From Nanobdellota archaeon (lineage in GTDB: Archaea > Aenigmatarchaeota > Aenigmatarchaeia > QMZP01): a stretch of 35,146 nt of DNA. Where the stretch lies: positions 1 through 35,146 of the forward strand of contig JAHIRU010000074.1 in assembly GCA_018818465.1 (NCBI GenBank), read 5' to 3'. Made by a program: the position numbers and the translations under genes. Under the pieces are notes generated by a model. That model did not search any database. It was given only the letters and a program-made list of their open reading frames with translations, and was not told the DNA's origin. This document shows positions 16,681 to 25,519 of the stretch, piece after piece. Each line of letters starts with the position of its first letter. The stretch's first letter is position 1.

Positions 16681-18192
16681 ATGAAATTTGAATTCATCAG
16701 ACCACCTTATACATATTTTGGCATGCTGGTATCGCCAAGAATAGACATACCGCTTGGACTTTTATACATAGCTACCAAATTGGACAAAATGGGTTATGAA
16801 GTTAAAATATTCGATGCTTTAATAGAGAACCCAAAGATATCCAGATACGGAAATATCATACATTTTGGAGAATCATGGGAAAACGTTAAAAAAGAGATAG
16901 AGAGAACCAGACCGGATATTGTTGGCATAACAAACCAGTTCACACAACAAATAAGGAGCAGCATACAATTAGCAAAAATTATCAAGGAAGTTGATAAAAA
17001 CATAACAGTAGTTGTTGGTGGAAACCACCCATCAGTCCTACCAAATGATTTTTTGAACAGAACAGAAGACATTGATATAATAGTTATGGGTGAGGGCGAG
17101 GAAACATTCCCTGAAATAATAGAATATAAAAACGGCAATAAAAAACTAAAAGACATAAAAGGAATAGCTTACAGGGAAAAGGGAAAAATAAAAATTAACG
17201 AAAGAAGAGAATTTATAAAAAATCTGGATGAAATTTCAATACCATCATACCATTTAATAGACATAGAAAAATATTTTGCAGCAGTTAAAGAAGGGTTTTC
17301 GACAAGACCAGACCAATACACAGAATCAGAGAGACAGGTTTCAGTAATAACAAGCAGAGGATGTCCATTCAATTGTGTTTTCTGTTCAATTCACTGCCAT
17401 ATGGGAAAAGTTTGGAGATCACATTCACCTGAATATGTTTTAAAACATTTAGAGATTCTGACAAAAAAATATAATGTGAAACATATTCATTTTGAAGATG
17501 ACAACCTAACTCTTGACCCCAAAAGATTTGAATCAATTTTAGACGGAATAAAAAAGAGGAACATAAAAATAACATGGGACACACCGAACGGTGTAAGGCT
17601 CGATACATTGAATAAGAAGCTTATAGAGAAAATGAAAGAGTCAGGATGTCGCCAGTTAAAAATAGCAATAGAATCAGGTGATCAAAAAACACTTGATGAA
17701 ATAATTGATAAAAAACTTGATTTAAAAAAAGCAGTTGAAATAGCAAAAATATGCAGAGAACTCAAATTACCATTAAGCTCATTCTATATAATAGGTTTTC
17801 CGTATGAAACCAGGGAATCAATAGAGAAGACATTGAATTTCGCATTTACTTTGAAGAAAAAATATAAAGTCAGACCTCACGTGAGTATAGCCATACCTAT
17901 GATGGGAACAAGGCTGCATGATATTTGCGAGAAGAACGGATATATATTGAAAAAGGCATTTGATAGCGACAGTGTTATAAATGTTTTTGGTGAGGGTGTT
18001 ATAAAAACAGAAGAATTTTCCCCAGACGATCTCCAAAGATATATCCATAAATTCTACCAAAAAATACTATTGACCTATATAGAGGACATGATATGCGAGC
18101 CTTCCATTTTTTTAGGAATGTTGAAAAGATTTTTCAAAAACCCAAAGTCAACATTAAATGTAATAAAAGCAGGGACTAGCTACCTAAAATAG
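16681..18192 (+). CDS. B12-binding radical SAM protein (copy 4)
   Basis: At 503 residues this is the longest copy. The N-terminal B12 domain has PRIDIPLGLLYIATKLDKMG, the GGNHPS loop and GEGEETFPE. An insert with YFAAVKEGFSTRPDQYTESERQ precedes the radical SAM motif CPFNCVFC (C228, C232, C235). The barrel shows AIESGDQKTLDEIIDKKL and SFYIIGFPYETRES. The C-terminus lacks the YRxFYLRP signature and instead reads LQRYIHKFYQKILLTYIEDM, so it may belong to a different substrate group. It follows the GT2-deacetylase pair and is convergent with a UPF0104 gene 8 nt away. The substrate is unknown. A TATA-like element gives it its own likely promoter. Confidence 0.9.
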   Translation: MKFEFIRPPYTYFGMLVSPRIDIPLGLLYIATKLDKMGYEVKIFDALIENPKISRYGNIIHFGESWENVKKEIERTRPDIVGITNQFTQQIRSSIQLAKIIKEVDKNITVVVGGNHPSVLPNDFLNRTEDIDIIVMGEGEETFPEIIEYKNGNKKLKDIKGIAYREKGKIKINERREFIKNLDEISIPSYHLIDIEKYFAAVKEGFSTRPDQYTESERQVSVITSRGCPFNCVFCSIHCHMGKVWRSHSPEYVLKHLEILTKKYNVKHIHFEDDNLTLDPKRFESILDGIKKRNIKITWDTPNGVRLDTLNKKLIEKMKESGCRQLKIAIESGDQKTLDEIIDKKLDLKKAVEIAKICRELKLPLSSFYIIGFPYETRESIEKTLNFAFTLKKKYKVRPHVSIAIPMMGTRLHDICEKNGYILKKAFDSDSVINVFGEGVIKTEEFSPDDLQRYIHKFYQKILLTYIEDMICEPSIFLGMLKRFFKNPKSTLNVIKAGTSYLK

Positions 18193-18200
18193 CTATAAAT

Positions 18201-19091
18201 TTACTTTTTGGTAGCCTTTGAATTGTCTATTTTAATAGATTTATAAAATACAACAAATCCCACTATTATCATAATGCCAAGCATTAGTGCATAAAGAAGC
18301 GGTATCAAGAGAGCGATTCCGATATTGGTTATCGCACCCTGAAGCAAAAAACCCATACTGAATTCTCTTGTTCCCCAGCCACCAGGAAGGTATGAAATGA
18401 TACCTGCCAATAATGATACGCCTAAAATATTTGAGGCCTGTACGAAACCTATATTCACATCAAGTGAATAAATTATAAACATTAAACTAAACACAATTCC
18501 AATTTTATGCACAATTGAAAGTAAAACAATTTTGATGATTCCAAATTTATTATTTACAATTTTTTTGTACATCGAGTAAGTTGCAATGATTGAGGTCAAT
18601 AACAGAAAAAAACACAGCATTATTATGTTTGTGGCGAATGCAAAGACAGCGAGTATAGCAACATCCAGTATCCTTTCAGATAACGGAACTATCAAACATT
18701 TTTTTCTCGAGCATCCTGTTTTGTTTCTTATAAATTCTATTTTTGAAAATTCCCCTAAATTTGCTGGCGTTACATGACCAAGAGAATTTGCAGAAAACAA
18801 AATCTTAAGAGAGTCCTTGAATGATATGTTACTATTAGTAACGATTTTAACCATTATCTGGAGTCGCTTTCCTACTATCAAGGCAACACCGAATGAGAAA
18901 ATTATAGCAAAAATGAAAAGCGGAAGATTTATTCTGTAAAAATATTTTCCAATTTCATCGAAATTAACATACAGCATCCAACCATAAGTAGCAATAACGA
19001 AGAGTGTCAATACCGATATCAAAATCTTCAGAACAACTCTGATTTTTCTATTTTCATAAAACGATTTTAGATAATCTAAATCTAAATGCAT
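18201..19091 (-). CDS. UPF0104 / LPG_synthase_TM-type membrane protein (second copy)
   Basis: This 296-residue protein has about 8 hydrophobic segments and the family marks: GHVTPANLGEFSKIEFIRNKTGCS, ERILDVAILAVFA and SYLPGGWGTREFSMGFLLQG. These align with GLITPGRVGDFIKVFYLDD and GIGTRETFLLL in the first copy. A lipid-translocating or lipid-binding role is inferred from the family. It is the last gene of the minus-strand run that begins at 27262. A TATA-like TAAATAAA at 19112-19119 lies about 25 nt upstream, so it can also be transcribed on its own. The protein is slightly shorter than the first copy and overall identity looks low, so it is probably not a recent duplicate. Confidence 0.83.
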   Translation of the reverse strand: MHLDLDYLKSFYENRKIRVVLKILISVLTLFVIATYGWMLYVNFDEIGKYFYRINLPLFIFAIIFSFGVALIVGKRLQIMVKIVTNSNISFKDSLKILFSANSLGHVTPANLGEFSKIEFIRNKTGCSRKKCLIVPLSERILDVAILAVFAFATNIIMLCFFLLLTSIIATYSMYKKIVNNKFGIIKIVLLSIVHKIGIVFSLMFIIYSLDVNIGFVQASNILGVSLLAGIISYLPGGWGTREFSMGFLLQGAITNIGIALLIPLLYALMLGIMIIVGFVVFYKSIKIDNSKATKK

Positions 19092-19130
19092 AATATTAAT
19101 TAATATATGATTTATTTAATTGTTTAATTC

Positions 19131-20423
19131 TTATTTGAGTTGCTTTATCAGCTTGTTAACAGTAGAAAATGCAGATTTTGCGCAGGCCTCTAACCCAGAA
19201 TCTATTATCGGTGTTGTTGGGAGATAATATCCTGCAAGACCGAATCCCTTGATCGGAGTTCTTTCTATTTCTTCGGACCAGTATTCTTTGGGTTGTATAG
19301 GATTTGCATATTTGCATTCGATAAAACGTTTCCAAACAACATCCTTCTCAAATCCCCTGAAAAGCGTTTCAAGTTTTTCTATGCTATCTCTGTCATATCT
19401 TTCTTTGTTCAATTTAGAGTCTTCTGGTATGTAGTTATCAATACAAAAAAGCTCAACATCTTTTGGCACTATGTTGTATGTATAATAAGTGGTTCTTGTT
19501 AGCCTCTTGAATGTAAAATCTGAAGGGAAGAATGTGCAATAATTCATTTTCCATCTTTCCTTTTTCTTAACTGCATAGTAACCGATAGCACTCTTCTTGT
19601 AACTTATGTTTTTTATTGGTTTTGAAATGAGTTGCCAAATTTCCGGTGAAACTGTTTTCAGAGAAGAAGGAGGTATTGTTGATATAACAGCATCAAATAT
19701 TTTCTTTTTATCTTCATCTTTTTTATCAGTATTTGTGTATACAGAGAATTTTTCATTTCTCATTGTTATTTCAGAGACATCCACACCTTTAACGAATTTG
19801 ACATCATTTTTTTCCAATCCTCGAGAAACATTTTCTGTTATGGCGCCGAAACCTCCAACAGAAGGATATCCGTATAATTTTCCAGTCTTTGTCATACCAG
19901 CAAGTCTTGTTGCAACCCAAGAAGCAGGCACATTTTTCATTGATGATATCTTCCATTCGGTAATAGGTGAAAAAACATCTTTGTATAACTCTTCACCAAA
20001 ACTCCTCTTTAACCATGATTCTGCATCTTCATCTTTCCAGCTCTTCATATTAAGCGCTGATTTTAGATAAAACCTTGCAAGCGATGGTGTTTTCCTTCCC
20101 ATTTTAACAGCCATTTTCACCAAACCAGGAAAATCAAATGTATAAATACTGCCTTTATACCATAAGGAATTTTTAATCCTTTTACGTATAATCGACATTT
20201 CAGGTGCCATATCATTTAAAATAGAAATAGTTTTTTCTGCGTCAAGCCCTATTATATGCGGACCAAAATCAAGCGTGTAGGCATCAAACTCTTCACTTCC
20301 GGCTACCCCACCAATCTTATTATCCTTTTCAATAACAGTTACTTTAAATCCACTTTTATTTAGATAGTAGGCGCATGCTATTCCAGAAAATCCAGATCCC
20401 AAAACCGCTACTTCCATATCCAT
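19131..20423 (-). CDS. FAD-dependent oxidoreductase (UDP-galactopyranose mutase / protoporphyrinogen oxidase-like)
   Basis: This 430-residue flavoprotein has an N-terminal dinucleotide-binding motif VAVLGSGFSGIACAYYL followed by VTVIEKDNKIGGVAGS and the family DFGPHII block. The layout matches the amino-oxidase/NAD(P)-binding superfamily that includes UDP-galactopyranose mutase and HemY-like proteins. In glycan loci these are often annotated as mutase-like, but I see no residue set proving ring contraction. Alternatives are oxidation or desaturation of a lipid or sugar. The gene lies 11 nt behind radical SAM copy 5, so the two could act on one substrate. ATG 20423 or ATG 20417 may be used; an AAGGTT lies at better spacing for 20417. 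It acts in the cytosol, probably at the membrane. Confidence 0.8.
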   Translation of the reverse strand: MDMEVAVLGSGFSGIACAYYLNKSGFKVTVIEKDNKIGGVAGSEEFDAYTLDFGPHIIGLDAEKTISILNDMAPEMSIIRKRIKNSLWYKGSIYTFDFPGLVKMAVKMGRKTPSLARFYLKSALNMKSWKDEDAESWLKRSFGEELYKDVFSPITEWKISSMKNVPASWVATRLAGMTKTGKLYGYPSVGGFGAITENVSRGLEKNDVKFVKGVDVSEITMRNEKFSVYTNTDKKDEDKKKIFDAVISTIPPSSLKTVSPEIWQLISKPIKNISYKKSAIGYYAVKKKERWKMNYCTFFPSDFTFKRLTRTTYYTYNIVPKDVELFCIDNYIPEDSKLNKERYDRDSIEKLETLFRGFEKDVVWKRFIECKYANPIQPKEYWSEEIERTPIKGFGLAGYYLPTTPIIDSGLEACAKSAFSTVNKLIKQLK

Positions 20424-20434
20424 AACCTTAAAAC

Positions 20435-21856
20435 TTAAAACGCATTATGTTTCAGGAAATTAGCTCCTGCAACAAACCACCTGAAGAACTGCTCTGGTGA
20501 TTTTATTTTTTTTAAGACGGAAAAAACATAACTCGGTTTTAAATAAAAACTCCTGTATGCATTCCTTATTAGTTTGTTTAATTCTTCTGTACTCAACTCT
20601 TCTGTTCTGAGAACAGATGTATAACCACCGCAAGCGTATTTGTTCCATTCGGTCGATGTTATCATATTTTTTCCATTAACAATGTCATATAATTCTGTTC
20701 CAGGATATGGTATTAGTGGATTGAATGTAGCAAAATCAGGATTTAATTCCTTAGCAAAATCCACTGTTTTTTTGAAAGTTTCTTTAGTTTCTCCTGGAAG
20801 GCCGCAGAGAAAAGAGGTTATTACATTTATTCCAGAATCCTTTATCATTCTAACAGAATCCCTTATCATAGGTATTGTTGTCCCTTTTTTTGCAACATCC
20901 AATAATTCCTGAACACCGCTTTCAATCCCTATACTCAAACCAACACAACCACTCTTTTTCATTAATTTTAGCATTTCCATATCAATTGTTCCTGCTCTGG
21001 AATTTGCAAACCATTTTATATCTATTTTTCTGTCAATTAAGCCCTTGCACAATTCCATCACAAAATCGCGTTTTAAAGTGAAAGTATCTGCCCAAAAGGT
21101 TACTGCCTTGAAACCATTTTTAACAACTTCGAATTCAATCTCATCCAAAACACTCTTAGGGCTCCTGAATCTACTTTGGTCTCCATAGTATATTCTCGCA
21201 ACACAGAAAATACATTGAAACGGGCAGCCTCTGGCAGTTTGCACAAGGGTGTGCCTTCTGTTCAAGTAAAAATCATAATAAAGATTGTTTGGCAGAAGGT
21301 GTCTGGCTGGCCATGGAAGAGAATCAAGGTCTTCAATCCATTCCCTTGTCTTATTAACATATATTTTAGAGTCTTTTTGTGCTGAAGTTCCTTTCACTTT
21401 TAAGAAATTTTTACTGTCTCTAATAGCCTGGCAAAGTTCCAGCGCTGTCATTTCAGGTTCACCCCTTATAACAACATCTAGTGCTGGATTCGATTTCAAA
21501 ATCTCATTATGAAGGACAGTTAAATGTGTTCCAAAAGCAGCTATGATTGTTGCCGGGCTCATTATTTTGATTTTTTTTATGGTTTCCATATCACTGTCTA
21601 TAGAAACAGTTGATGTGTTCATTATTATTATGTCATAACCCACTGAAACGATATTTAGAAGTTCATCCACAGACATGCCTGTTGCTACACCATCTATGAG
21701 TTTTGGTTTAAAGCCACTCTGTTCAAGAATACCGCCTATACAAGCAAGACTCAATTGCGGATAATTGAAACCTTTCCACCAATCACCAGGATTTTGGCAT
21801 CTACCTTCTCTTGCCGTAAGCGTTTCTGAGGGTGGATTTAACAATAATATTTTCAT
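20435..21856 (-). CDS. B12-binding radical SAM protein (copy 5)
   Basis: This 473-residue member shares with copy 2 the start MKILLLNPP and the REGRCQ motif with a conserved Cys (C20 here, C21 there), marking the two as a sub-group. The B12 domain shows FGTHLTVLHNEIL and GEPEMTALE; DLDSLPWPARHLLP follows; the cluster motif is CPFQCIFC (C211, C215, C218). GIESGVQELLDVAKKGTT and SFLCGLPGETKET lie in the barrel and NAYRSFYLKPSYV at the C-terminus. It sits 4 nt behind a FemAB-like gene and 11 nt ahead of an FAD oxidoreductase. The reaction is unknown; radical methylation or oxidation of a lipid-linked glycan is the family-based guess. Confidence 0.9.
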   Translation of the reverse strand: MKILLLNPPSETLTAREGRCQNPGDWWKGFNYPQLSLACIGGILEQSGFKPKLIDGVATGMSVDELLNIVSVGYDIIIMNTSTVSIDSDMETIKKIKIMSPATIIAAFGTHLTVLHNEILKSNPALDVVIRGEPEMTALELCQAIRDSKNFLKVKGTSAQKDSKIYVNKTREWIEDLDSLPWPARHLLPNNLYYDFYLNRRHTLVQTARGCPFQCIFCVARIYYGDQSRFRSPKSVLDEIEFEVVKNGFKAVTFWADTFTLKRDFVMELCKGLIDRKIDIKWFANSRAGTIDMEMLKLMKKSGCVGLSIGIESGVQELLDVAKKGTTIPMIRDSVRMIKDSGINVITSFLCGLPGETKETFKKTVDFAKELNPDFATFNPLIPYPGTELYDIVNGKNMITSTEWNKYACGGYTSVLRTEELSTEELNKLIRNAYRSFYLKPSYVFSVLKKIKSPEQFFRWFVAGANFLKHNAF

Positions 21857-21860
21857 ATCA

Positions 21861-22901
21861 TTATCCTGTATGCCTTAATAAATAAGGTCCCAATCTCTTT
21901 GATATAAAGATTGGAAACATTTTCCACAGCATTATCATTGATTTGAACTTCGGACTTGTTGAATCAATTAAAGGCAACTCATGAATTTTATTTAAATAAT
22001 AATAGTAAGGCACTTTTATATTCTTTGTTCCCCACCTTGATTTAAATAACAACAAGTTTTTGTGTTCAGGAGGAGTTATGCCAAAATCAAAAACATCAAA
22101 ACCGTTATTTTTAGACCACTTTATAGCATTCCACAGCAAGAGATTATTTGGCTGCAGATTCAGGTACCTCCTTTTCGATGCTGCATATGCATATATAACT
22201 TCTTTTTTGTAAAACAATAAAACTAAACCAGCTATACAAATATCATCCTTATATGCCAAGTAAAGTTTTGAATTTGAACCTAAATTTTTGTAAATATTCT
22301 CAAACAATGAAAACGAGTAAGCAGGCAATCCCTGATGTTTTCTTGTTTCTAAGAGAATCTTATAGAATTTCTTGTAATCTTCTATATTTTTACCTTCAAC
22401 TACATTAACACCATTTTTTTCTGCCTTTTTGATCCCCCATCTAACACTACTTTTATCAAAATTTTTCCACAGGATATCAAGAGAATCTTTTAAATAGAGA
22501 AAAGAGCATATGTAGTGAGGACACTCTTTCAATCCGTTAAGTTTTATGTTAGGCCTTTCTTTTATTTCCAAATAATCTAAGCCACGATCATCAACAATCT
22601 TTTTTGCAAAATCAACAAGCCCACTAACAGTGACATTACCGCCCAAAACACCAACAGAATGTGAATAAGGAAGTGAAACCGTCCTTTTACCAAAGAAAAT
22701 ACTTCTAACCTCAAACATTGGAAGAATCCCGTTTATTTTTTTATCATTGCCCTTCGCCATTATATAGAAAGGTTTGTACTTGTAGGTTTTTTCAATTACA
22801 TTTTTCCATTCCACTGTGTGATACAGGTTTGACTCTGAATGATTTTCAACAAAGTTTTTCCACTCATTCTCATTTTCTTTACTTAAAATTTCAACTTTCA
22901 T
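21861..22901 (-). CDS. FemAB/FemX-like GNAT-fold acyl or aminoacyl transferase
   Basis: This 346-residue protein resembles the FemAB-like branch of GNAT proteins. NLYHTVEWKNVIEKTYKYKPFYIMA near the N-terminus leads the first GNAT domain. The second half has FYKILLETRKHQGLPAYSFSLFENIYKNLG, then YAYAASKRRYLNLQPNNLLLWNAIKW and FDFGITPPEHKNLLLFKSRWG, the usual end of the family. Bacterial FemABX proteins add amino acids to cell-wall precursors using aminoacyl-tRNA; related proteins in exopolysaccharide loci may acylate glycans. Here an amino acid or acyl addition to the glycan is inferred. Translation is coupled: the ATG lies 11 nt inside the aminotransferase gene and a GAGGAGG site (22909-22915) precedes it by 7 nt. 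It is the clearest Shine-Dalgarno in the window. Confidence 0.8.
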   Translation of the reverse strand: MKVEILSKENENEWKNFVENHSESNLYHTVEWKNVIEKTYKYKPFYIMAKGNDKKINGILPMFEVRSIFFGKRTVSLPYSHSVGVLGGNVTVSGLVDFAKKIVDDRGLDYLEIKERPNIKLNGLKECPHYICSFLYLKDSLDILWKNFDKSSVRWGIKKAEKNGVNVVEGKNIEDYKKFYKILLETRKHQGLPAYSFSLFENIYKNLGSNSKLYLAYKDDICIAGLVLLFYKKEVIYAYAASKRRYLNLQPNNLLLWNAIKWSKNNGFDVFDFGITPPEHKNLLLFKSRWGTKNIKVPYYYYLNKIHELPLIDSTSPKFKSMIMLWKMFPIFISKRLGPYLLRHTG

Positions 22902-24045
22902 TCAACATCCTCCTCAGAGCAGAAGATATATGATTTATGTCGTTTTCATTTAAATGAGGACCCATTTGCAGTGACATTATAGATTTTGAAAGCATATCTG
23001 CACATGGATAATCAGTATTTTTTTCGTTATAGAATGCAGGTGAAATGAATGGATATATTATGCCAATATCTATGCCAAATTTTCTCATCCTCTCAAGAAA
23101 ATTTTCTCTCTTCGAACCCATAAAAGATTTATGATAAAAACTAAACCACAAAGCAGAGTGTTTTACACCATTTCTTTCTTCAGGTAAAACAATATCATTT
23201 ATATCAGACAGGCTATCTTTTAGTATTTTGAATTGCGATCTTCTAGTATCTAGTACCTGTTTAAAACCCTTGATTTGAAAACGAAAAAGCTTCTCGTTGA
23301 GCGTAGAGCCTCCTCTAAAATCCATTTCATTAACAGATTCGATCTTTCGACCAAATTCTTTCCAGATTCTGTAAGTAGAACCGTATATTTTTTTATTCAT
23401 CAAGAATTTTCTGGATGTTAGTGAGATAATAAAGCCAATATCATCAAAAAAACCAGGTTTCTTTACATCGGCTATGACATCTTTCATCTTTTTATAAATA
23501 TCTTCATTATTTGTTGCAACACAACCACCGCCAGTACTCATGGGTTTTCCAAACCCAAAACTAAAGCATGATACATCGCCTAGCGAGCCCACGCTCATAC
23601 CTTTATATTCAGCACCAAGAGCTTGCGCGGCATCTTCTATTACAAAAAGATCGCGCTCCTTTGCAAGTTTCTTCAATTTGTTTGATTCATAGGGATTGCC
23701 ATACAGGTGAACAGGGATTATAGCTTTTGTTTTTTTTGTTACCTTGCTCTCTATTTTTTCTATGCAGATATTACCAATGTTTTCAGGATCTTTATAAACA
23801 TCAACAAATACAGGTTTTATGCCAAACCTTGTTAAAGAATCAGGAACAACATTGCATATAAACGCAGGGAGAATAACCTCATCTCCTTTTTTAATGCCAA
23901 GAGCTTTAAGTGCATACATCATGCTCCCCCTACACGATGAGAAGAAAAAAACATGTTTTGCTTCTGTTAACGTTTCAAAATCTCTATTCTTTTCATTATA
24001 AAAAATACCCCGGAGACTGCATAAAGATCCATATCTTGGTATCAT
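22891..24045 (-). CDS. DegT/DnrJ/EryC1/StrS-family aminotransferase (second copy)
   Basis: This 384-residue PLP enzyme shows VILPAFICNVVPDSL, VIEDAAQALGAEYKGMSVGSLGDVSCFSFGFG and the PLP Lys K167 in FGKPMSTGGGG. It differs clearly from the first copy: the usual start is replaced by MIPRYGSLCSLRGIFYNEKN, and an insert around residues 196-230 carries FFDDIGFIISLTSRKFLMNKK. Its substrate is probably a different keto-sugar, or even a non-sugar ketone. It sits between radical SAM copy 6 (7 nt upstream, with a GAGGT before its ATG) and the FemAB-like gene (11 nt overlap), so an amine it makes could be acylated by the FemAB-like product. The function is assigned at family level only. Confidence 0.85.
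   Translation of the reverse strand: MIPRYGSLCSLRGIFYNEKNRDFETLTEAKHVFFFSSCRGSMMYALKALGIKKGDEVILPAFICNVVPDSLTRFGIKPVFVDVYKDPENIGNICIEKIESKVTKKTKAIIPVHLYGNPYESNKLKKLAKERDLFVIEDAAQALGAEYKGMSVGSLGDVSCFSFGFGKPMSTGGGCVATNNEDIYKKMKDVIADVKKPGFFDDIGFIISLTSRKFLMNKKIYGSTYRIWKEFGRKIESVNEMDFRGGSTLNEKLFRFQIKGFKQVLDTRRSQFKILKDSLSDINDIVLPEERNGVKHSALWFSFYHKSFMGSKRENFLERMRKFGIDIGIIYPFISPAFYNEKNTDYPCADMLSKSIMSLQMGPHLNENDINHISSALRRMLNES
22909..22915 (-). promoter_or_regulatory. Strong Shine-Dalgarno GAGGAGG for the FemAB-like gene
   Basis: GAGGAGG lies 7 nt before ATG 22901, inside the aminotransferase coding sequence. It fixes the overlapping start and shows that internal operon genes use ribosome sites, unlike the leaderless first genes. 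Confidence 0.7.
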
Positions 24046-24052
24046 ATAACCT

Positions 24053-25450
24053 CTAAAGATTTTTAAACAAACCTATCCCATTTTTAATATCCTCCCAAAC
24101 ATTTCTGAGAGATTTCCATGTTTTTATTCGTTTGAAAAAATATCGTGGTCTAATGTAAAATTTTCTGTACGAATTATGAAATGTTGACCAGACAACATTT
24201 CTAGGGAGCCATGGTGTTTCAAAAACAGGATAAAGAGTTGGTTCATACTTACTAAAGTCGTGTGTAATTATCCAGCCATTTTTTTTGCAAATTTCATACA
24301 AATCTGTTCCTGGAAACGGCGTACATATATTGAATGAGGCAAAATCAGGATCTAACTCTATCACAAGTTTTATTGTTTCATCCATTGTTTCTTTGGTCTC
24401 ACCAGGATAACCTAAAACACAATGTGCAAGTGTTTCAATACCAACTTCCTTTGTCTCCTTGAACACTTTCTTCATTTGAGAAATCGTTGTATTTTTCTTA
24501 CTTTCGTCCAATATCCTTTGATTTCCAAACTCAACACCAAGGAGGACTGTGTGGCAGCCGGCTTCTTTCATTTTCTTTAAAAGTTCTTTATCTATTTTAT
24601 CCACTCTTGAAGAGCATGCCCATGAAATATTCATTCTGTTTTTTATCATTTCATCACAGATTTTGATTGCCCTGTCTCTAAAAAGCGTAAACGTATCATC
24701 CCAAAATATAATCTCCTTCATGTTCATTTCAAAACAGAGATGTTTCAATTCTTCCATCAAGTTCTCAACACTTCTCATCCTGAATGGAAACATCTTTGTA
24801 GTACAAAAAACACAGGAGTATGGGCATCCAATAGACGTTAATGTAGCAGTTAGCGGATAGAATCTAGCATAAGGAACATGATAATGTCTTAAATCAACAG
24901 CATCATGTGCAGGATAAATCTCCAACGATTTTCTTTTTATATCACTTCCTTTCTCAATTTTATTACCATTTCTATAATATGTATTGGGTATGTCCTTTAT
25001 TTTTCCCTCAAAAAAATCAATAACATCAATTATACTTTCCCATGAATCACCCCGTATTATAAAGTCTATCTCTTTATAATCTTTCAGTATATCTTCTGGT
25101 ATTGCAGATGCATGAGTTCCTATCAGACCAATCTTAACATCTGCTAATATATTCTTAAAAATTTTCGCAATATCAGTATCATTATAGAATGTTGGGGTCG
25201 ATGTTAAGAGGAGCAACATATCAGGACTGTAGTCTTTAATCTGTTTTTTCATCCCATTGATATCAGTTTGCCATGCATTGAAGTCGAATATCTTGAATTG
25301 ATGTTTTGTTTTTTTCAATGCTCCGCCAACCATCATAAGGTCTATTGGCGGCCAGGCATAATCGGCCTTTGATCTAACGTTTGCACCTTTGTCCTTTATG
25401 TACACATCCTTACTTCCTATCTGGGACGGATTCACTAGAGATATTTTCAT
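24053..25450 (-). CDS. B12-binding radical SAM protein (copy 6)
   Basis: This 465-residue protein has YAWPPIDLMMVGGALKKTKH and the IGTHAS loop in the B12 domain and GDSWESIIDVI where the others have GEGE. The linker differs from other copies (LEIYPAHDAVDLRHYH in place of LPFPAYDLLP). The cluster motif is CPYSCVFC (C209, C213, C216), preceded by IG and not the usual RG. GVEFGNQRILDESKKNTT and LAHCVLGYPGETKETM lie in the barrel and SYRKFYIRPRYF at the C-terminus. It follows a GT39-like gene by 69 nt, in the same order as the copy 2 unit, and precedes the DegT gene by 7 nt. A modification on the lipid-linked glycan is inferred from context. Confidence 0.9.
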   Translation of the reverse strand: MKISLVNPSQIGSKDVYIKDKGANVRSKADYAWPPIDLMMVGGALKKTKHQFKIFDFNAWQTDINGMKKQIKDYSPDMLLLLTSTPTFYNDTDIAKIFKNILADVKIGLIGTHASAIPEDILKDYKEIDFIIRGDSWESIIDVIDFFEGKIKDIPNTYYRNGNKIEKGSDIKRKSLEIYPAHDAVDLRHYHVPYARFYPLTATLTSIGCPYSCVFCTTKMFPFRMRSVENLMEELKHLCFEMNMKEIIFWDDTFTLFRDRAIKICDEMIKNRMNISWACSSRVDKIDKELLKKMKEAGCHTVLLGVEFGNQRILDESKKNTTISQMKKVFKETKEVGIETLAHCVLGYPGETKETMDETIKLVIELDPDFASFNICTPFPGTDLYEICKKNGWIITHDFSKYEPTLYPVFETPWLPRNVVWSTFHNSYRKFYIRPRYFFKRIKTWKSLRNVWEDIKNGIGLFKNL

Positions 25451-25519
25451 AACATCAATTAAGTCTATAATTACTTAAGTTTATCATTATTAACCGATAT
25501 TCAAATGATTCTTCAGTTA

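Noticed and set aside
19606..20070. 154-codon plus-strand ORF opposite the FAD oxidoreductase
   Set aside because: It lies entirely inside a well-supported gene on the other strand and has no promoter or ribosome site.
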